A DNA stretch of 64,000 nucleotides, taken from the NCBI GenBank assembly GCA_965230755.1, contig CBDDLT010000003.1, positions 280,281-344,280 of the forward strand, written 5' to 3'. Positions 34,125-44,872 of the stretch are shown piece after piece. The notes under the pieces are model-generated. The model ran no database searches. It was not told the origin of the DNA and saw only the letters and a program-made list of their open reading frames with translations. Position 1 is the stretch's first letter; the number at the start of each line of letters is the position of its first letter. A program made the translations under genes and the position numbers. This stretch comes from DATFJT01 sp965230755. GTDB lineage: Bacteria; Bacteroidota; Bacteroidia; Chitinophagales; Saprospiraceae.

Positions 34125-36449
34125 TCAGAAGTTAAATTTATAAGAAATTGAAGGTATGATAGGTAGAATCCCAGCCTCTACTAGCTTCTCTTCGCCGCCT
34201 ACGAAGGCTCGAGTAAGAAAAAAAGGACTAACGTATCCATAAACATTATAAACACTTATCACCCAAGCCCTTTCATAACGTCGCTTCTTTTTGTGAAATT
34301 CAATGGCCATGTCCAATCGATGAGTCGGAGATAGTTTGTAATCATTTTTTTGTGAGTAGAATCCCAAAAGCTCTGAATAACTGGACGACCTATCCCGGAA
34401 ATAACCCTGAGGAATACTAACCGATATTCCAGTTTGATATATCCATGAGGCAGACAATTTTACCTTGTCGCTTAAGTCGTAATTACCCACAATGGATACA
34501 TCATGCCTTCTATCATTTCGAAATAGAAATCGCTTTCCATCATTGATTTCATCAAACTGTCTCCAATTCCATGATAATGTATAACCGAACCATCCGGTAA
34601 AACGGCCTTGTTTCTTTTGTAACAGAAGCTCTAGGCCATATGCCTCGCCTTCTCCCTGAGTTATTTTATCCTCCCAATTCAACGCTGTATTAAGACCGCT
34701 CACGAAGAAACTCTCTCCTTCCTTATAAGAGACCACTTGATCCATAGTTTTATAGTAGGCTTCGGCACTGAATTCGAACTTCGACCGAATGTCCCTGGCG
34801 TATCCAATGGCCCACTGATGAGAAAGCTGTGGGCTTATATTTTTGGTACTTGGGACCCAAAAATCCGAGGGCAGGGTCAGTGTTTCAGATGAAAGCAAGT
34901 TAATATACTGCCTCATCCGGGCGTAGGAGGCTTTTATGCTAGCTGTTTTACTAAGATCGTATTTCAGTGATAATCGTGGCTCAAGTGAAAAATAATTGGT
35001 TTCGTCCGAATTAAAATGCGAAAAGTGTATTCCCACATTTCCACTCCAGTTATTTCTCCTGAACTCATCTTCGAGGTAAACATTCGACTCAAGTGCATAA
35101 AGCTCCGCGCCTACAGTGCTCGATTCCCCAGGTTCGTTGGACGAGGTATAGCTTTGTGAGTTTACTCCTGGTGTATATCGGTGATAGGTAGTACTTACAC
35201 CTGCGCGAATGTAGTGATCTGGAGAATGAGCGTAGTCTATACTACTCCTGATTCCAATATCCTCGATGCCCGACAAATAATTGATTTTATACTCCTCTTC
35301 AAAGCCATCACTTTCACTCTTGAAATCGCCGATGAACTCCATGTCATATTTACTGTAAATCAATCTAGTATTGGCAAAGGTCTTTTTGCCCAATTGACTA
35401 TTCCATCTCAACGCAGCGATCTGATTCCCCCAGTCCGGGCCTGCTTCTATTTCCTCTCGATAGTTATCGCCGTTATACTCGTACTTCGTTCGAAAAACAT
35501 CCTTTCCATTATACCAACTCAGAAATAATCTATTTCTGTCATTGATTTCATAGTTGTATTTAAAGTTGAGATCGTAGAAATGCAATTTGGGTTTGATGCT
35601 TTCACCCGATACTTCTTCTGATCGAATCAGAGGTCTTATAAGCAGATCAATGTATGTTCTCCGGCCCGATATCAAAAAAGATGATTTGCTATTAACCGGA
35701 CCTTCCAGCATAAGCTTGGAAGTAATAAGGCCTATACTCCCGGCGCCATGGAATTCTTTGCGATGGCCATCCTTGAGATTCATTTCAACGACACTCGATA
35801 GCCTTCCGCCATAACGGGCAGGAAATCCACCTTTGATCACATCTACATTCTTGATTGCATCGGCGTTGAAAACCGAAAACAATCCCAGAACATGGCTTAC
35901 ATTATAAACCGGTACTCCATCTAATATGATAAGATTCTGATCCCTACTTCCACCTCTGACCAAGATACCACTTTGCAATTCGCCAGCACTTTGGATACCT
36001 GGCATAAGCTGTAGTGATCTTAAAATATCCACCTCACCCATAAAACTCGGTAGGCTCTTTATTTGTGCCATTGGAATGGTCACGCTGCTCATCTGGACTT
36101 TTCCATTGATCGTATTAATTTTTTCGTCAACGACCTCTACCACATCCAATGTTGTCGCAGAAGACAGCTCCACATTGAAGAGTTGATCTTTCGTAAATTC
36201 GAAGGTGAACGTATCTATCTCATATCCCACATAACTGTAGATGAGTTCGTAGGATCCCTCAGGTAAACTCAGCGAATAAAACCCTTGATCATTGGTGGCA
36301 GTACCTTTGCCAATGCTGGGAACGAAAATATTCGCACCTATCAATGATTCCTTGCTGTTTTGATCCACTACCCTACCACTAATGGTATATTCTTGAGCCA
36401 GTAGGCCGATAGGTAATATAAATAAGATAAGCAGTCCGGTTAATTTCAT
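34125..36449 (-). CDS. TonB-dependent receptor with CarboxypepD_reg-like N-domain
   Basis: The 774-residue outer-membrane protein has a signal peptide (LLILFILPIGLLAQ), a carboxypeptidase-regulatory-like beta domain (YTISGRVVDQNSKESLIGANI), a plug (ILVRGGSRDQNLIILDGVPVYNVSHVLG, then YGGRLSSVVEMNLK) and a C-terminal beta barrel ending PSISYKFNF. This FecA/CirA-like form is smaller than the SusC type (usually over 900 residues) and is paired here with a DUF4249 lipoprotein rather than SusD. It imports an unknown substrate with energy from TonB-ExbBD. Its signal sequence is standard. Confidence 0.94.
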   Translation of the reverse strand: MKLTGLLILFILPIGLLAQEYTISGRVVDQNSKESLIGANIFVPSIGKGTATNDQGFYSLSLPEGSYELIYSYVGYEIDTFTFEFTKDQLFNVELSSATTLDVVEVVDEKINTINGKVQMSSVTIPMAQIKSLPSFMGEVDILRSLQLMPGIQSAGELQSGILVRGGSRDQNLIILDGVPVYNVSHVLGLFSVFNADAIKNVDVIKGGFPARYGGRLSSVVEMNLKDGHRKEFHGAGSIGLITSKLMLEGPVNSKSSFLISGRRTYIDLLIRPLIRSEEVSGESIKPKLHFYDLNFKYNYEINDRNRLFLSWYNGKDVFRTKYEYNGDNYREEIEAGPDWGNQIAALRWNSQLGKKTFANTRLIYSKYDMEFIGDFKSESDGFEEEYKINYLSGIEDIGIRSSIDYAHSPDHYIRAGVSTTYHRYTPGVNSQSYTSSNEPGESSTVGAELYALESNVYLEDEFRRNNWSGNVGIHFSHFNSDETNYFSLEPRLSLKYDLSKTASIKASYARMRQYINLLSSETLTLPSDFWVPSTKNISPQLSHQWAIGYARDIRSKFEFSAEAYYKTMDQVVSYKEGESFFVSGLNTALNWEDKITQGEGEAYGLELLLQKKQGRFTGWFGYTLSWNWRQFDEINDGKRFLFRNDRRHDVSIVGNYDLSDKVKLSASWIYQTGISVSIPQGYFRDRSSSYSELLGFYSQKNDYKLSPTHRLDMAIEFHKKKRRYERAWVISVYNVYGYVSPFFLTRAFVGGEEKLVEAGILPIIPSISYKFNF

Positions 36450-36548
36450 GGTATAAGTTGTATTTGAGCTTAATTTAAAAGCAAATACTTGCTAGAGACA
36501 AGAATCTCTGACCTTTTAAATATTATTTAACAGCTTAGTCTGTCTATT

Positions 36549-38477
36549 TTACTCTTCCTCTAATTTTTGCTTAAAAAAGCTGACAAAATCTTCAACTCTC
36601 ATTGACCCTTGATCTCCCTGACCCTGAACTCTGACCGAAACTTCACCGCGTTCCTTTTCTTTGTCTCCTAGAATCAGCATAATAGGAATTTTGCTGACCT
36701 CCGCATCCCTGATCTTCCTTCCTATGCTCTCCGATCGATCATCAATGGTCCCTCTGATATCATGCATTGCCAAACTCTGAACTATTTCAGCAGCAAATTC
36801 ATTCAATCTATCACTAATCGGCAATACGGTGAATTGCACTGGAGTAAGCCACAATGGAAATTTTCCGCCTGTATGTTCAATAAGTATGGATAAGAATCGC
36901 TCCATCGAACCAAAAGGCGCTCGATGTATCATCACCGGTCTATGCTCTTGATTATCCGATCCAATGTAGCTCAAATCAAACCTATCCGGTAAATTATAAT
37001 CCACTTGAATTGTTCCCAATTGCCATTCTCTTCTCAAGGCATCTTTGATCATAAAATCAAGCTTAGGGCCGTAAAATGCCGCTTCACCGTATTCCGTAAC
37101 CGCTTCTAAATCTGTTTCTGCCACCGCATCAATAATGGCTTGCTCTGCAGCCACCCAATTCTCTTCTGAGCCGATATATTTATCAAGATTATCAGGATCG
37201 CGCAAGGAAATTTGTGCAGTGAAATTTTCGAAGCCCATTTTCTTCAATACCATAGTCGTTAAGGATAAAACCTGCAAGAATTCTCCTTTCACCTGTTCCG
37301 TTGTACAGAAAATGTGAGCATCGTCCTGAGTAAATCCTCTTACTCTTGACAAACCATGCAACTCTCCACTTTGCTCATATCGATAGACCGTTCCAAATTC
37401 TCCCAAACGCAGGGGTAACTCTTTATATGATCTCGGTCTCAAACCGTAAATCTCACAGTGATGCGGACAATTCATCGGTTTAAGTAGGAATTCCTCGCCC
37501 TCTTTTGGGGTTTGAATGGGCCTAAAACTGTCCTCTCCATACTTTTCATAGTGTCCGGAAGTCTGATACAATTCCTTTTTTCCAATATGAGGAGTCATCA
37601 CCATTTGATATCCCTGTTTTTCCTGCTCCTTCCTCAGGAAATTCTGCAATCTTTCTCTCAAAGCCATTCCTTTAGGTAACCACATGGGTAATCCCTGTCC
37701 TACTCTTTCAGAAAACATGAACAACTCCATTTCAGCCCCAATCTTTCTATGATCTCTTTTCTTGGCTTCTTCAAGCAGTTCTAAGTGCTCAGTTAGTTCC
37801 TTCTGTTTTGGGAAACTCACGCCATAGATTCTGGTCATTTGTTTTCTGCTCTCATCACCTCGCCAATATGCTCCACCTATTTTCATCAGCTTTACTGCCT
37901 TGATGATTCCAGTATTTGGAATGTGCGGCCCCTTACAGAGATCAGTAAAATCACCTTGTCGGTAAAAGCTAATGGTGCCGTCTTCCAGCTCCTCGATCAG
38001 CTCCAATTTGTACTCATCTCCTTTTTCAGTGAAGTACTGAATAGCATCTTCTTTTGAAACCTCTTCTCGCACGAAATCATTTTTTTCTCGTGCCAACTCT
38101 ATCATTTTCTTTTCGATTTTATCAAAATCATCGGAAGACAGGACCACATCACCTGTGTCGATATCATAGTAAAACCCTTGATCAACCGGTGGCCCGATAC
38201 CAAACTTAGTTCCAGGATAAAGCGCTTCAAGAGCCTCTGCCATTAGATGGGCGGTGGAATGCCAAAAAGCCTTTTTCCCTCCTTTATCTCTCCATGTCAA
38301 TAGTGATATTTCTGCATCTTCCGTAATGGCACGTGTAGCATCGATAATTTCACCATTTACCTCTGCTGCAATAACGTTTCGAGCTAGTCCAGAACTGATC
38401 GATTCCGCAATATCGATTGAGTTTACTCCACTTTCGTATTCTTGTTTTCTTCCATCGGGAAAGCTAACTGTAATCAT
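36549..38477 (-). CDS. thrS: Threonyl-tRNA synthetase
   Basis: ThrRS charges tRNA-Thr. The 642-residue protein has an N-terminal TGS domain (FPDGRKQEYESGVNSIDIAESI), the editing domain with HSTAHLMAEAL, and the class II core with motif 2 YRYEQSGELHGLSRVRGFTQDDAHIF, zinc-binding MNCPHHCEIY and HRAPFGSMERFLSILIEHTGG. The anticodon domain follows (FTVLPISDRLNEF). Length is normal. It is a single gene with an ATG start preceded by AAAAGGA. Confidence 0.97.
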   Translation of the reverse strand: MITVSFPDGRKQEYESGVNSIDIAESISSGLARNVIAAEVNGEIIDATRAITEDAEISLLTWRDKGGKKAFWHSTAHLMAEALEALYPGTKFGIGPPVDQGFYYDIDTGDVVLSSDDFDKIEKKMIELAREKNDFVREEVSKEDAIQYFTEKGDEYKLELIEELEDGTISFYRQGDFTDLCKGPHIPNTGIIKAVKLMKIGGAYWRGDESRKQMTRIYGVSFPKQKELTEHLELLEEAKKRDHRKIGAEMELFMFSERVGQGLPMWLPKGMALRERLQNFLRKEQEKQGYQMVMTPHIGKKELYQTSGHYEKYGEDSFRPIQTPKEGEEFLLKPMNCPHHCEIYGLRPRSYKELPLRLGEFGTVYRYEQSGELHGLSRVRGFTQDDAHIFCTTEQVKGEFLQVLSLTTMVLKKMGFENFTAQISLRDPDNLDKYIGSEENWVAAEQAIIDAVAETDLEAVTEYGEAAFYGPKLDFMIKDALRREWQLGTIQVDYNLPDRFDLSYIGSDNQEHRPVMIHRAPFGSMERFLSILIEHTGGKFPLWLTPVQFTVLPISDRLNEFAAEIVQSLAMHDIRGTIDDRSESIGRKIRDAEVSKIPIMLILGDKEKERGEVSVRVQGQGDQGSMRVEDFVSFFKQKLEEE

Positions 38478-38680
38478 TCCTTTTACCTGTTTTTAATATT
38501 AAATGCCTCCAAGTATTCATAATATGATCTCGACAAGCATTCGACTAACTGAGTTTTATATGATCTTAAATCATTCAGCTACCAAAGTCTATCGATTTCA
38601 ATTGGAGTCAAAATTAAACATTTGTTTTGTATATCAGAACAATATTTCCTCTAGTGCAATACTGTCTTATGGAATGGCAT

Positions 38681-38710
38681 AAAAAAAGGAGGTTTCTATT
38701 GAAACCTCCT
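38681..38710 (-). terminator. Intrinsic terminator of the giant surface gene
   Basis: Perfect 10-base arms (38687-38696 and 38701-38710) close a 4-base loop. On the minus strand the second arm is followed by seven T (38681-38687, one base shared with the stem). It lies 30 bases after the stop of the 1976-residue gene. Confidence 0.88.
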
Positions 38711-38742
38711 CCTGTTATTCACAATCAATTATCTTATCTCTT

Positions 38743-41700
38743 TTATTTCACCACTGAAATATCTCCGTTGTACTGTTCCTCATGTCCATCTTTGTATAAA
38801 ACCTTAAGTGTCCATACCAAAACTTGAGGATTGACAGTCTCTCCGTTGAATGTTCCATCCCATAACTCCACTTGTCTCTCTGGCTGGATGAGATCATTGA
38901 CATACAACTCTTCACCCCATCTGTCATATAGCTTGAAGTCCGTAACTCTCTCAATAAACTCAAGGTTACCCATATGAATTGTAACAAAATCATTAATTCC
39001 ATCACCATTCGGTGAGAATGCTCCAGGAACGAAGAACGGTCTTTGAACTCTAACATTGACTCTTCGATTATCTGTTGCTACACAACCATTGCCAGTAATA
39101 ACCGTAATCGTATATATGGTCGGCGTTAATGGAGCAACTTCTCCAGTTGGATAAGGACAATCATCACAAGACAAGCTGTCCAAATAACTGATATAAATTG
39201 TATCGATATCAAATTGTCCTTCACCTACTTGATCAACATTGGCAACATTACCGATTAGATCAATCGTGTCACCCCATAATATTGTAGTATCCTGTCCAAG
39301 ATCAACTTCTACTGGCGGAGGATTATTCAAAGTAACTGTTGTCTCCCAAGTACATCCATTCTGATCTCTTACCGTCAGTGAGTATTCACCCGATCCCAAG
39401 TTAAAGAAGGTCGGTGTAAGTGTAAAAGGACCACCATTGATAGAATACTCATATGGAAGATTTCCTCCGGCAACCGAATCCACATTGATGAATCCATTTT
39501 CCTCATCGTGACATTGTGGATCGAATGCCTGAATCAATGCATCATAAGGTACATTTTCATCTGCGGACACAAATACACTATCGATGGACAAACAGCCATT
39601 GACAGGATCTGTTGCTTCTATTGCATACCATCCACCTTCAGTAATGGTCAATCCTTCTGTATTTGCACCAGGAATCAAGTTTCCATCTCGATACCAGTTG
39701 ATATCATAATCACCTGAAGCTGTAGTAGCAGTTCCCGCTAATAAAATTGAATCTGTATGACAATCAAATTCTCCACCGATTCCAGGATTAACATCAGGAT
39801 AAACGAAGTCTTCCAAAACAGTCACACTGAATTCCTGAGGACAATCGTTGACCACATTATACACGTTAAGCGTATACATTCCTGGTTCATTAATTAGGAA
39901 ACGTAAGCTGTCCGCAGGTACCGTTGATCCATTAGGCAATGTCCATGTCAATTGGAAGTCAGGACCAAAATCAGAACCAGTAGCATCTAAGAACTGAGTA
40001 GGCTGATTACAATCCAATACCGTAGGATCAGCAATAATGGCTACAGGAACTTCATCGTCTTGAACAATGGTCACCGTATCTCTACTCACACAAGGACTGT
40101 TCAAAGTAGTCACTTCAAGTATATAAGTACCTGGTTGAGAAACTACAATGTTTTCTCCATCTAAAGGAGACGAAGTTTGTCCATTATCTTCTAGTATCCA
40201 TTGGTACTGGATATTTCCAGCTGGAGTCGAATTATTACCCAATAAAGTATAGCTAAGATTTGCACAGTCTAATGTCAACATATCCTGGCCATCTATAAGC
40301 GCAGCAGGATTCTCGTACCAAGTTACCGGCTGTCCATTAGAAACTTCTTCCGAACACTCATCATTGAGGTCTACCATTCCATCGATACCAATATCTCCAA
40401 CCATTCTACTGATGAAATAAGTAACACCAAATTGCATGCTAAGCGGATCGAAAGTGAAAGTACCATCAAAACTTCTCTGAATCGGAAGTCCTACTCTAAT
40501 TCCATCATCTCTCAAATGAAGAATATACTCAGCAGTATCCAAATCGAATAACTGAACACCAGTATTTGGAGGTAAGCTAACTACTGCTACTTCATCCTCA
40601 CACAACTCAAGAGCCGTTTCTTCTACGATACCTGGATTTGGACAATCGCAATCATGTTCACCGATAATAATGTCCTCATCACAATCATAAATATTATCTC
40701 TAATTCTAAATTCGTAAGTAGTAAGATTTGCATCAATCCAAGGACTTACAAAGTTCGATCCTGTTATTACAGCACCTGTTTGAACACTTGTAACTGTATA
40801 ATCTCCACTACCACCGGTAATGGTAAAGCTAACTCTATAGTTTTCCTGTGTACCATCGCATTCTGCTATTTCAGCTGATACATCGATGGTGTCCTGTACC
40901 TCAAATGTTTGCATTAAACCAAGCTGACTAGTACATCCATTTGCATCCGTTACTGATACAAGATTGATATCGTAAGTACCTGCAGGGAAGTTAGCGCCAC
41001 CTCCTTGGAAGGTCAACACATCATTCGCTGAATTCAAGGTTGTATTCAGAGCAGGTCCGTTGTTAATATTGTAAGTAATGTCGAATGGAGCTGTTCCCAC
41101 AACCAAGTCAACATTAAGATTTAATGACTCTGTCAAACAGATATCTTCTGTTCCATAGAAATCTACATCAGGAAGAGGATTCCATACCAATTCGATAATA
41201 TTACCGATCTGTGCACAATCATCGTTCTGCCAATCAATGAATCCATTTCCATCATCATCTCCTGCTGCAGGAGCTATGTAATACGTCGTTCCAACTACCA
41301 TAGGAGGAGTGGACATGTTAATAGATATGGTAGTACCCTGGAAATAAGCTATTGTCGAACCGAAAGGAGACAATTGACTTGTAAACAAGATATATCCACC
41401 AACATCATTTCCATCTAAAGTCTGAGGAATAGTTTGTGTGATGTCTGCAGTTTCGTCTACACACAATCTCAAATTTGTATTTTCAATTTGACCAGGATCC
41501 GTTTCACAATCACAATCTCTTACTATCGGAGGTATAATAGCTCCTTCACATCCCAAATCATCCGTTAGAACCCAATTTGTTGCTTGTCCTGAAGGGATAG
41601 GAGGCGTAGTATAAGGATTAGGGACCGGATTTCCGTTGAGCAGGTAGTTGCCTGTACCAGAAGTAAATGTAAACGTAATTGTATAATTAGTCTGTGTATT

Positions 41701-44673
41701 ATCACATGCCGTTGTCCAGGTAACTTGAGGATCAGGACTTATATTAATCGTATGTTGATCAACACCAGATCCTTCACAACCTATATTATCCACCATCCAA
41801 GGTATGGTTATTACCGTAGGATTCGTACCTGGAGATATATTGAGGTTGTACGTAGTACTATTGACCAAAACAGTATCGAAAAGGACTCCATTGGAATCAA
41901 TTCTAACTCTGAACGGAGCTTCTCCAGTAAAAGTAACAGGAATGGTAATTTGATCTCCCACACATATCGTAGACTCGCCATCTAAAGAAGCAGTAGGTAA
42001 ATCATAGAAAATAACTGGTTGTCCCAAACTCACCTCCGTACAAGTATCTGTCAATACGATTCCTCCGTTTCCATCATCATTACCGCAAACCGCAGAGATA
42101 TAATAAGTCGTTCCTGTCATCATAGGAGGAACAAAGCTAAACTGAGGATTAGCTGAAGTGCTGATAACCGTACCCAGAGTAGTTCCATTTCCTGTGTGAA
42201 GTGCGAAGTAGAAATTATCATCTGAGAAAGTAACACTATCCATGTTGTGTGTTCCAATAGCAACACCATCAATACATACTTCTAATAAATCATTCTGCAT
42301 TGTACCTGCTCTATTTGGACAAGCACAGTTCTCACTTCCAGTTATCTCGATTGGTCCACATAAACTTTGATCATCCAATAAATGCGTAAAAGGCACATTG
42401 CTCGAATACCAAGCCGTCACAAAAGTATCATTCGGATTCATAACTAGATTTCCGTCGATAGTGTAAGTACCTGGGGTACCTCCACTTATAGAGATTGTGG
42501 CCTGATACTGTTGCGCACCATTACATACATATCCTTCTATTACAAAGTCAGGAGCTTCGTTCACAGTAATTGTTGCAGAACCTGCCAAATCAATGTTACA
42601 ATCGTCAGGGTTAACCGCACTTACCAAAGTATAAGTGGTAGTACTTGCAGGACTAACCATTTCTGTATACCCATCTGCCAAGTTATTGATAACAAATACA
42701 TTTGTACCGTCCGTATATTCTACAGTTAAGCTATCTGTACCTGTGTAAGTAAAAGTCAGGACCGCATCCTCTCCCTCGCATATTTCTGCATCTACACCTA
42801 TAGTAAGTAATCCACCCTGTGGCGGTCTAATACAAATCGGGTCTCCTATAACAGGATCACAATCATCTATAATAATATTTACCGGTTCGAATAAAGTGAT
42901 CTCTACGCAAATGGTATCTAAGAATGGCTCGATAAATATTTCTTCAGTCCATTCTCTATCCCCTTCATTCGTAGAGAAGAAATAATCGTCTCCATTCGAC
43001 AGAAGATATTCTACATCGAATGGTCCGTCTTGATCAAAATGGAATGTAATCTCTGTTGCATCACCCTCACAAGCAGGAGGAACGGCAGTCATGTAAACTT
43101 CCGGTGGGCTGATTGTATCCAAGCAAACTTCAACCACATTGGACGCACAATACTTCTGGTTTTGGCTGTTCAATAAAACCACCGCTACTGCGTAATAACA
43201 ACCTGGCTCATATACAATCGATTTAGGATTGATAAAGAAATCCAAATCCGAATCATCGAAAGGAATATCTTCATAATATCTAATATCTAAATCATCAGCA
43301 TTATAGTTACCGGATATTTCAGTCACCAATAGATCGTCTAAATTGAATTCGAAAAATTCTGTCCAGCAGAGTAAGGGAGGATCCTCCACTTCAATCTCCG
43401 GAGTTGGAATGATCACCACATCAAAACACATCACATCAAAACATCCGAAATCCGTTTCTGCTCTTACACAATAGTTTCCTGAGATATCCACCTCCGGTGG
43501 AATCAATTCTCCAATGTCATCTCTAGCATCTTGCTCATTTTCGTAGAACGAAACTCTTGTATATTGAAGACCATTAATATCTCTTGGAACCACTACCTCA
43601 GCCAAGTTCACTGGACCGTCACATACTGGGTCCACAAAAATATTGTCTATTACTGGCAATTGGAAAGTAATGGTAAAATCCTGAATTGTATAACAATCAC
43701 TTCCAGTATATACTCTTACATAAATCGTGTGAGTTGTTTGACCGTTCAAATCATAAGGACAAGCAATAGGGTTCATTCCTGTTTCTGCATCTCTATAGGT
43801 TCTGTGGAAAGATATGTCCCATCCTTCAGCAAACGGATCAGGGCTCAACTCGGGATCAAAGAATCCACTGTAGATATCACAAAAATCAACGAATTGCTCA
43901 CAAGTAATCACATCCTGAATGGGGTCCAATCTCGGAGGAGGTGTTACTTCTACCTCAAAACAATACTCTGCTTCATAGCAAAAGTTATCGGCAATGATAC
44001 AAACCTCAGATATACCTTCTGAAATACCATTGATGGTAGCCATTGTTCCATTCTCAGATAAAGTAATGAAACCTAATCCTGATCTTACTTCCCAGAAATA
44101 AGCAGTACAGTTCTGATCATCATCATTTGTGATTTCAACATCAATCTGCTCACCTTCACATAACGTGATAGGATCATCATCCGGATCTAGTTCAGGATCA
44201 AGAGGTGGCCCCTGTATATCTGCTATACCAGTACCCGATACTGTAAAATCACAAACATCACCGGAAAATCCATCGATCATTAGAATATAGGTTTGACCAG
44301 GAGTTCCTGTAAAGTTGATCGTAAAAGGATCCGTATTACCATTGGAAATACAGATATGCTCAATAAAGTTCGCGCAATCATCTGTTTCATAAATGATCGC
44401 CTGAACTCCCAAACCCGTTGTACAGTTACTCGGAACAATGTCCAAAGTTACTGGCCCACTCTCAGGGCAAAACGCATAAAATAAATTATTGTGCGTTACA
44501 CCACAAGAAAAACTCAATGGTGGCGTAGGAGGTGAATTTCCATTATTCAACGTAACTCCTAGGTTTTCACTTAAACAGGCTGCTTCCTGACAAGTATGCC
44601 CGTTACCTGGCTGAGCAAATAAATCACTAAATCCAAAGGCAAGGCATATTGCAATAAGGTAAACGTATTTCAT
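38743..44673 (-). CDS. Giant T9SS cargo protein, gliding-motility-type C-terminus
   Basis: The 1976-residue protein has a signal peptide (YLIAICLAFGFSDLFAQ) and is otherwise beta-rich and Cys-rich. Three long repeats of about 280 residues begin near residues 783, 1054 and 1341, each with a CxC start (CACPNRAG, CDCETDPG, CDCPNPG), a GTTYYIS-type strand and DDDGNG or like calcium-binding-like loops. Before and after lie PKD/Ig-like segments. The last 95 residues are the gliding-motility-associated C-terminal domain (FFVPGAFSPNGDGINDFVTI, then LYDRWGEELY), which is the type B sorting signal of T9SS. A surface adhesin is likely, but the ligand is unknown. Confidence 0.92.
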   Translation of the reverse strand: MKYVYLIAICLAFGFSDLFAQPGNGHTCQEAACLSENLGVTLNNGNSPPTPPLSFSCGVTHNNLFYAFCPESGPVTLDIVPSNCTTGLGVQAIIYETDDCANFIEHICISNGNTDPFTINFTGTPGQTYILMIDGFSGDVCDFTVSGTGIADIQGPPLDPELDPDDDPITLCEGEQIDVEITNDDDQNCTAYFWEVRSGLGFITLSENGTMATINGISEGISEVCIIADNFCYEAEYCFEVEVTPPPRLDPIQDVITCEQFVDFCDIYSGFFDPELSPDPFAEGWDISFHRTYRDAETGMNPIACPYDLNGQTTHTIYVRVYTGSDCYTIQDFTITFQLPVIDNIFVDPVCDGPVNLAEVVVPRDINGLQYTRVSFYENEQDARDDIGELIPPEVDISGNYCVRAETDFGCFDVMCFDVVIIPTPEIEVEDPPLLCWTEFFEFNLDDLLVTEISGNYNADDLDIRYYEDIPFDDSDLDFFINPKSIVYEPGCYYAVAVVLLNSQNQKYCASNVVEVCLDTISPPEVYMTAVPPACEGDATEITFHFDQDGPFDVEYLLSNGDDYFFSTNEGDREWTEEIFIEPFLDTICVEITLFEPVNIIIDDCDPVIGDPICIRPPQGGLLTIGVDAEICEGEDAVLTFTYTGTDSLTVEYTDGTNVFVINNLADGYTEMVSPASTTTYTLVSAVNPDDCNIDLAGSATITVNEAPDFVIEGYVCNGAQQYQATISISGGTPGTYTIDGNLVMNPNDTFVTAWYSSNVPFTHLLDDQSLCGPIEITGSENCACPNRAGTMQNDLLEVCIDGVAIGTHNMDSVTFSDDNFYFALHTGNGTTLGTVISTSANPQFSFVPPMMTGTTYYISAVCGNDDGNGGIVLTDTCTEVSLGQPVIFYDLPTASLDGESTICVGDQITIPVTFTGEAPFRVRIDSNGVLFDTVLVNSTTYNLNISPGTNPTVITIPWMVDNIGCEGSGVDQHTINISPDPQVTWTTACDNTQTNYTITFTFTSGTGNYLLNGNPVPNPYTTPPIPSGQATNWVLTDDLGCEGAIIPPIVRDCDCETDPGQIENTNLRLCVDETADITQTIPQTLDGNDVGGYILFTSQLSPFGSTIAYFQGTTISINMSTPPMVVGTTYYIAPAAGDDDGNGFIDWQNDDCAQIGNIIELVWNPLPDVDFYGTEDICLTESLNLNVDLVVGTAPFDITYNINNGPALNTTLNSANDVLTFQGGGANFPAGTYDINLVSVTDANGCTSQLGLMQTFEVQDTIDVSAEIAECDGTQENYRVSFTITGGSGDYTVTSVQTGAVITGSNFVSPWIDANLTTYEFRIRDNIYDCDEDIIIGEHDCDCPNPGIVEETALELCEDEVAVVSLPPNTGVQLFDLDTAEYILHLRDDGIRVGLPIQRSFDGTFTFDPLSMQFGVTYFISRMVGDIGIDGMVDLNDECSEEVSNGQPVTWYENPAALIDGQDMLTLDCANLSYTLLGNNSTPAGNIQYQWILEDNGQTSSPLDGENIVVSQPGTYILEVTTLNSPCVSRDTVTIVQDDEVPVAIIADPTVLDCNQPTQFLDATGSDFGPDFQLTWTLPNGSTVPADSLRFLINEPGMYTLNVYNVVNDCPQEFSVTVLEDFVYPDVNPGIGGEFDCHTDSILLAGTATTASGDYDINWYRDGNLIPGANTEGLTITEGGWYAIEATDPVNGCLSIDSVFVSADENVPYDALIQAFDPQCHDEENGFINVDSVAGGNLPYEYSINGGPFTLTPTFFNLGSGEYSLTVRDQNGCTWETTVTLNNPPPVEVDLGQDTTILWGDTIDLIGNVANVDQVGEGQFDIDTIYISYLDSLSCDDCPYPTGEVAPLTPTIYTITVITGNGCVATDNRRVNVRVQRPFFVPGAFSPNGDGINDFVTIHMGNLEFIERVTDFKLYDRWGEELYVNDLIQPERQVELWDGTFNGETVNPQVLVWTLKVLYKDGHEEQYNGDISVVK

Positions 44674-44872
44674 TTGTATATTTTTTCTTACTTGTTCCTT
44701 CTAGATACGTTGAGTAGTTTTTTCGCTGCTTGAAAATTAACATTTTTTTAATTTTATTTCGAACTTTTAAGCGAAAAGATAATTGGATTTATTCCCACCA
44801 GGAACAATTACAATTTCAGAAGTGTAAACTTATTCCATTTTTCATGCGTTTGATCAGTGAAAAAAGGCATAT

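Noticed and set aside
36480..36548. T-box or tRNA-dependent leader at the synthetase genes
   Set aside because: T-boxes are not expected in Bacteroidota and no specifier or antiterminator pattern was seen upstream of thrS, trpS or proS.
39508..44484. Scattered plus-strand ORFs opposite the giant surface gene
   Set aside because: They are short shadows of a continuous 1976-codon frame with signal peptide and sorting domain.
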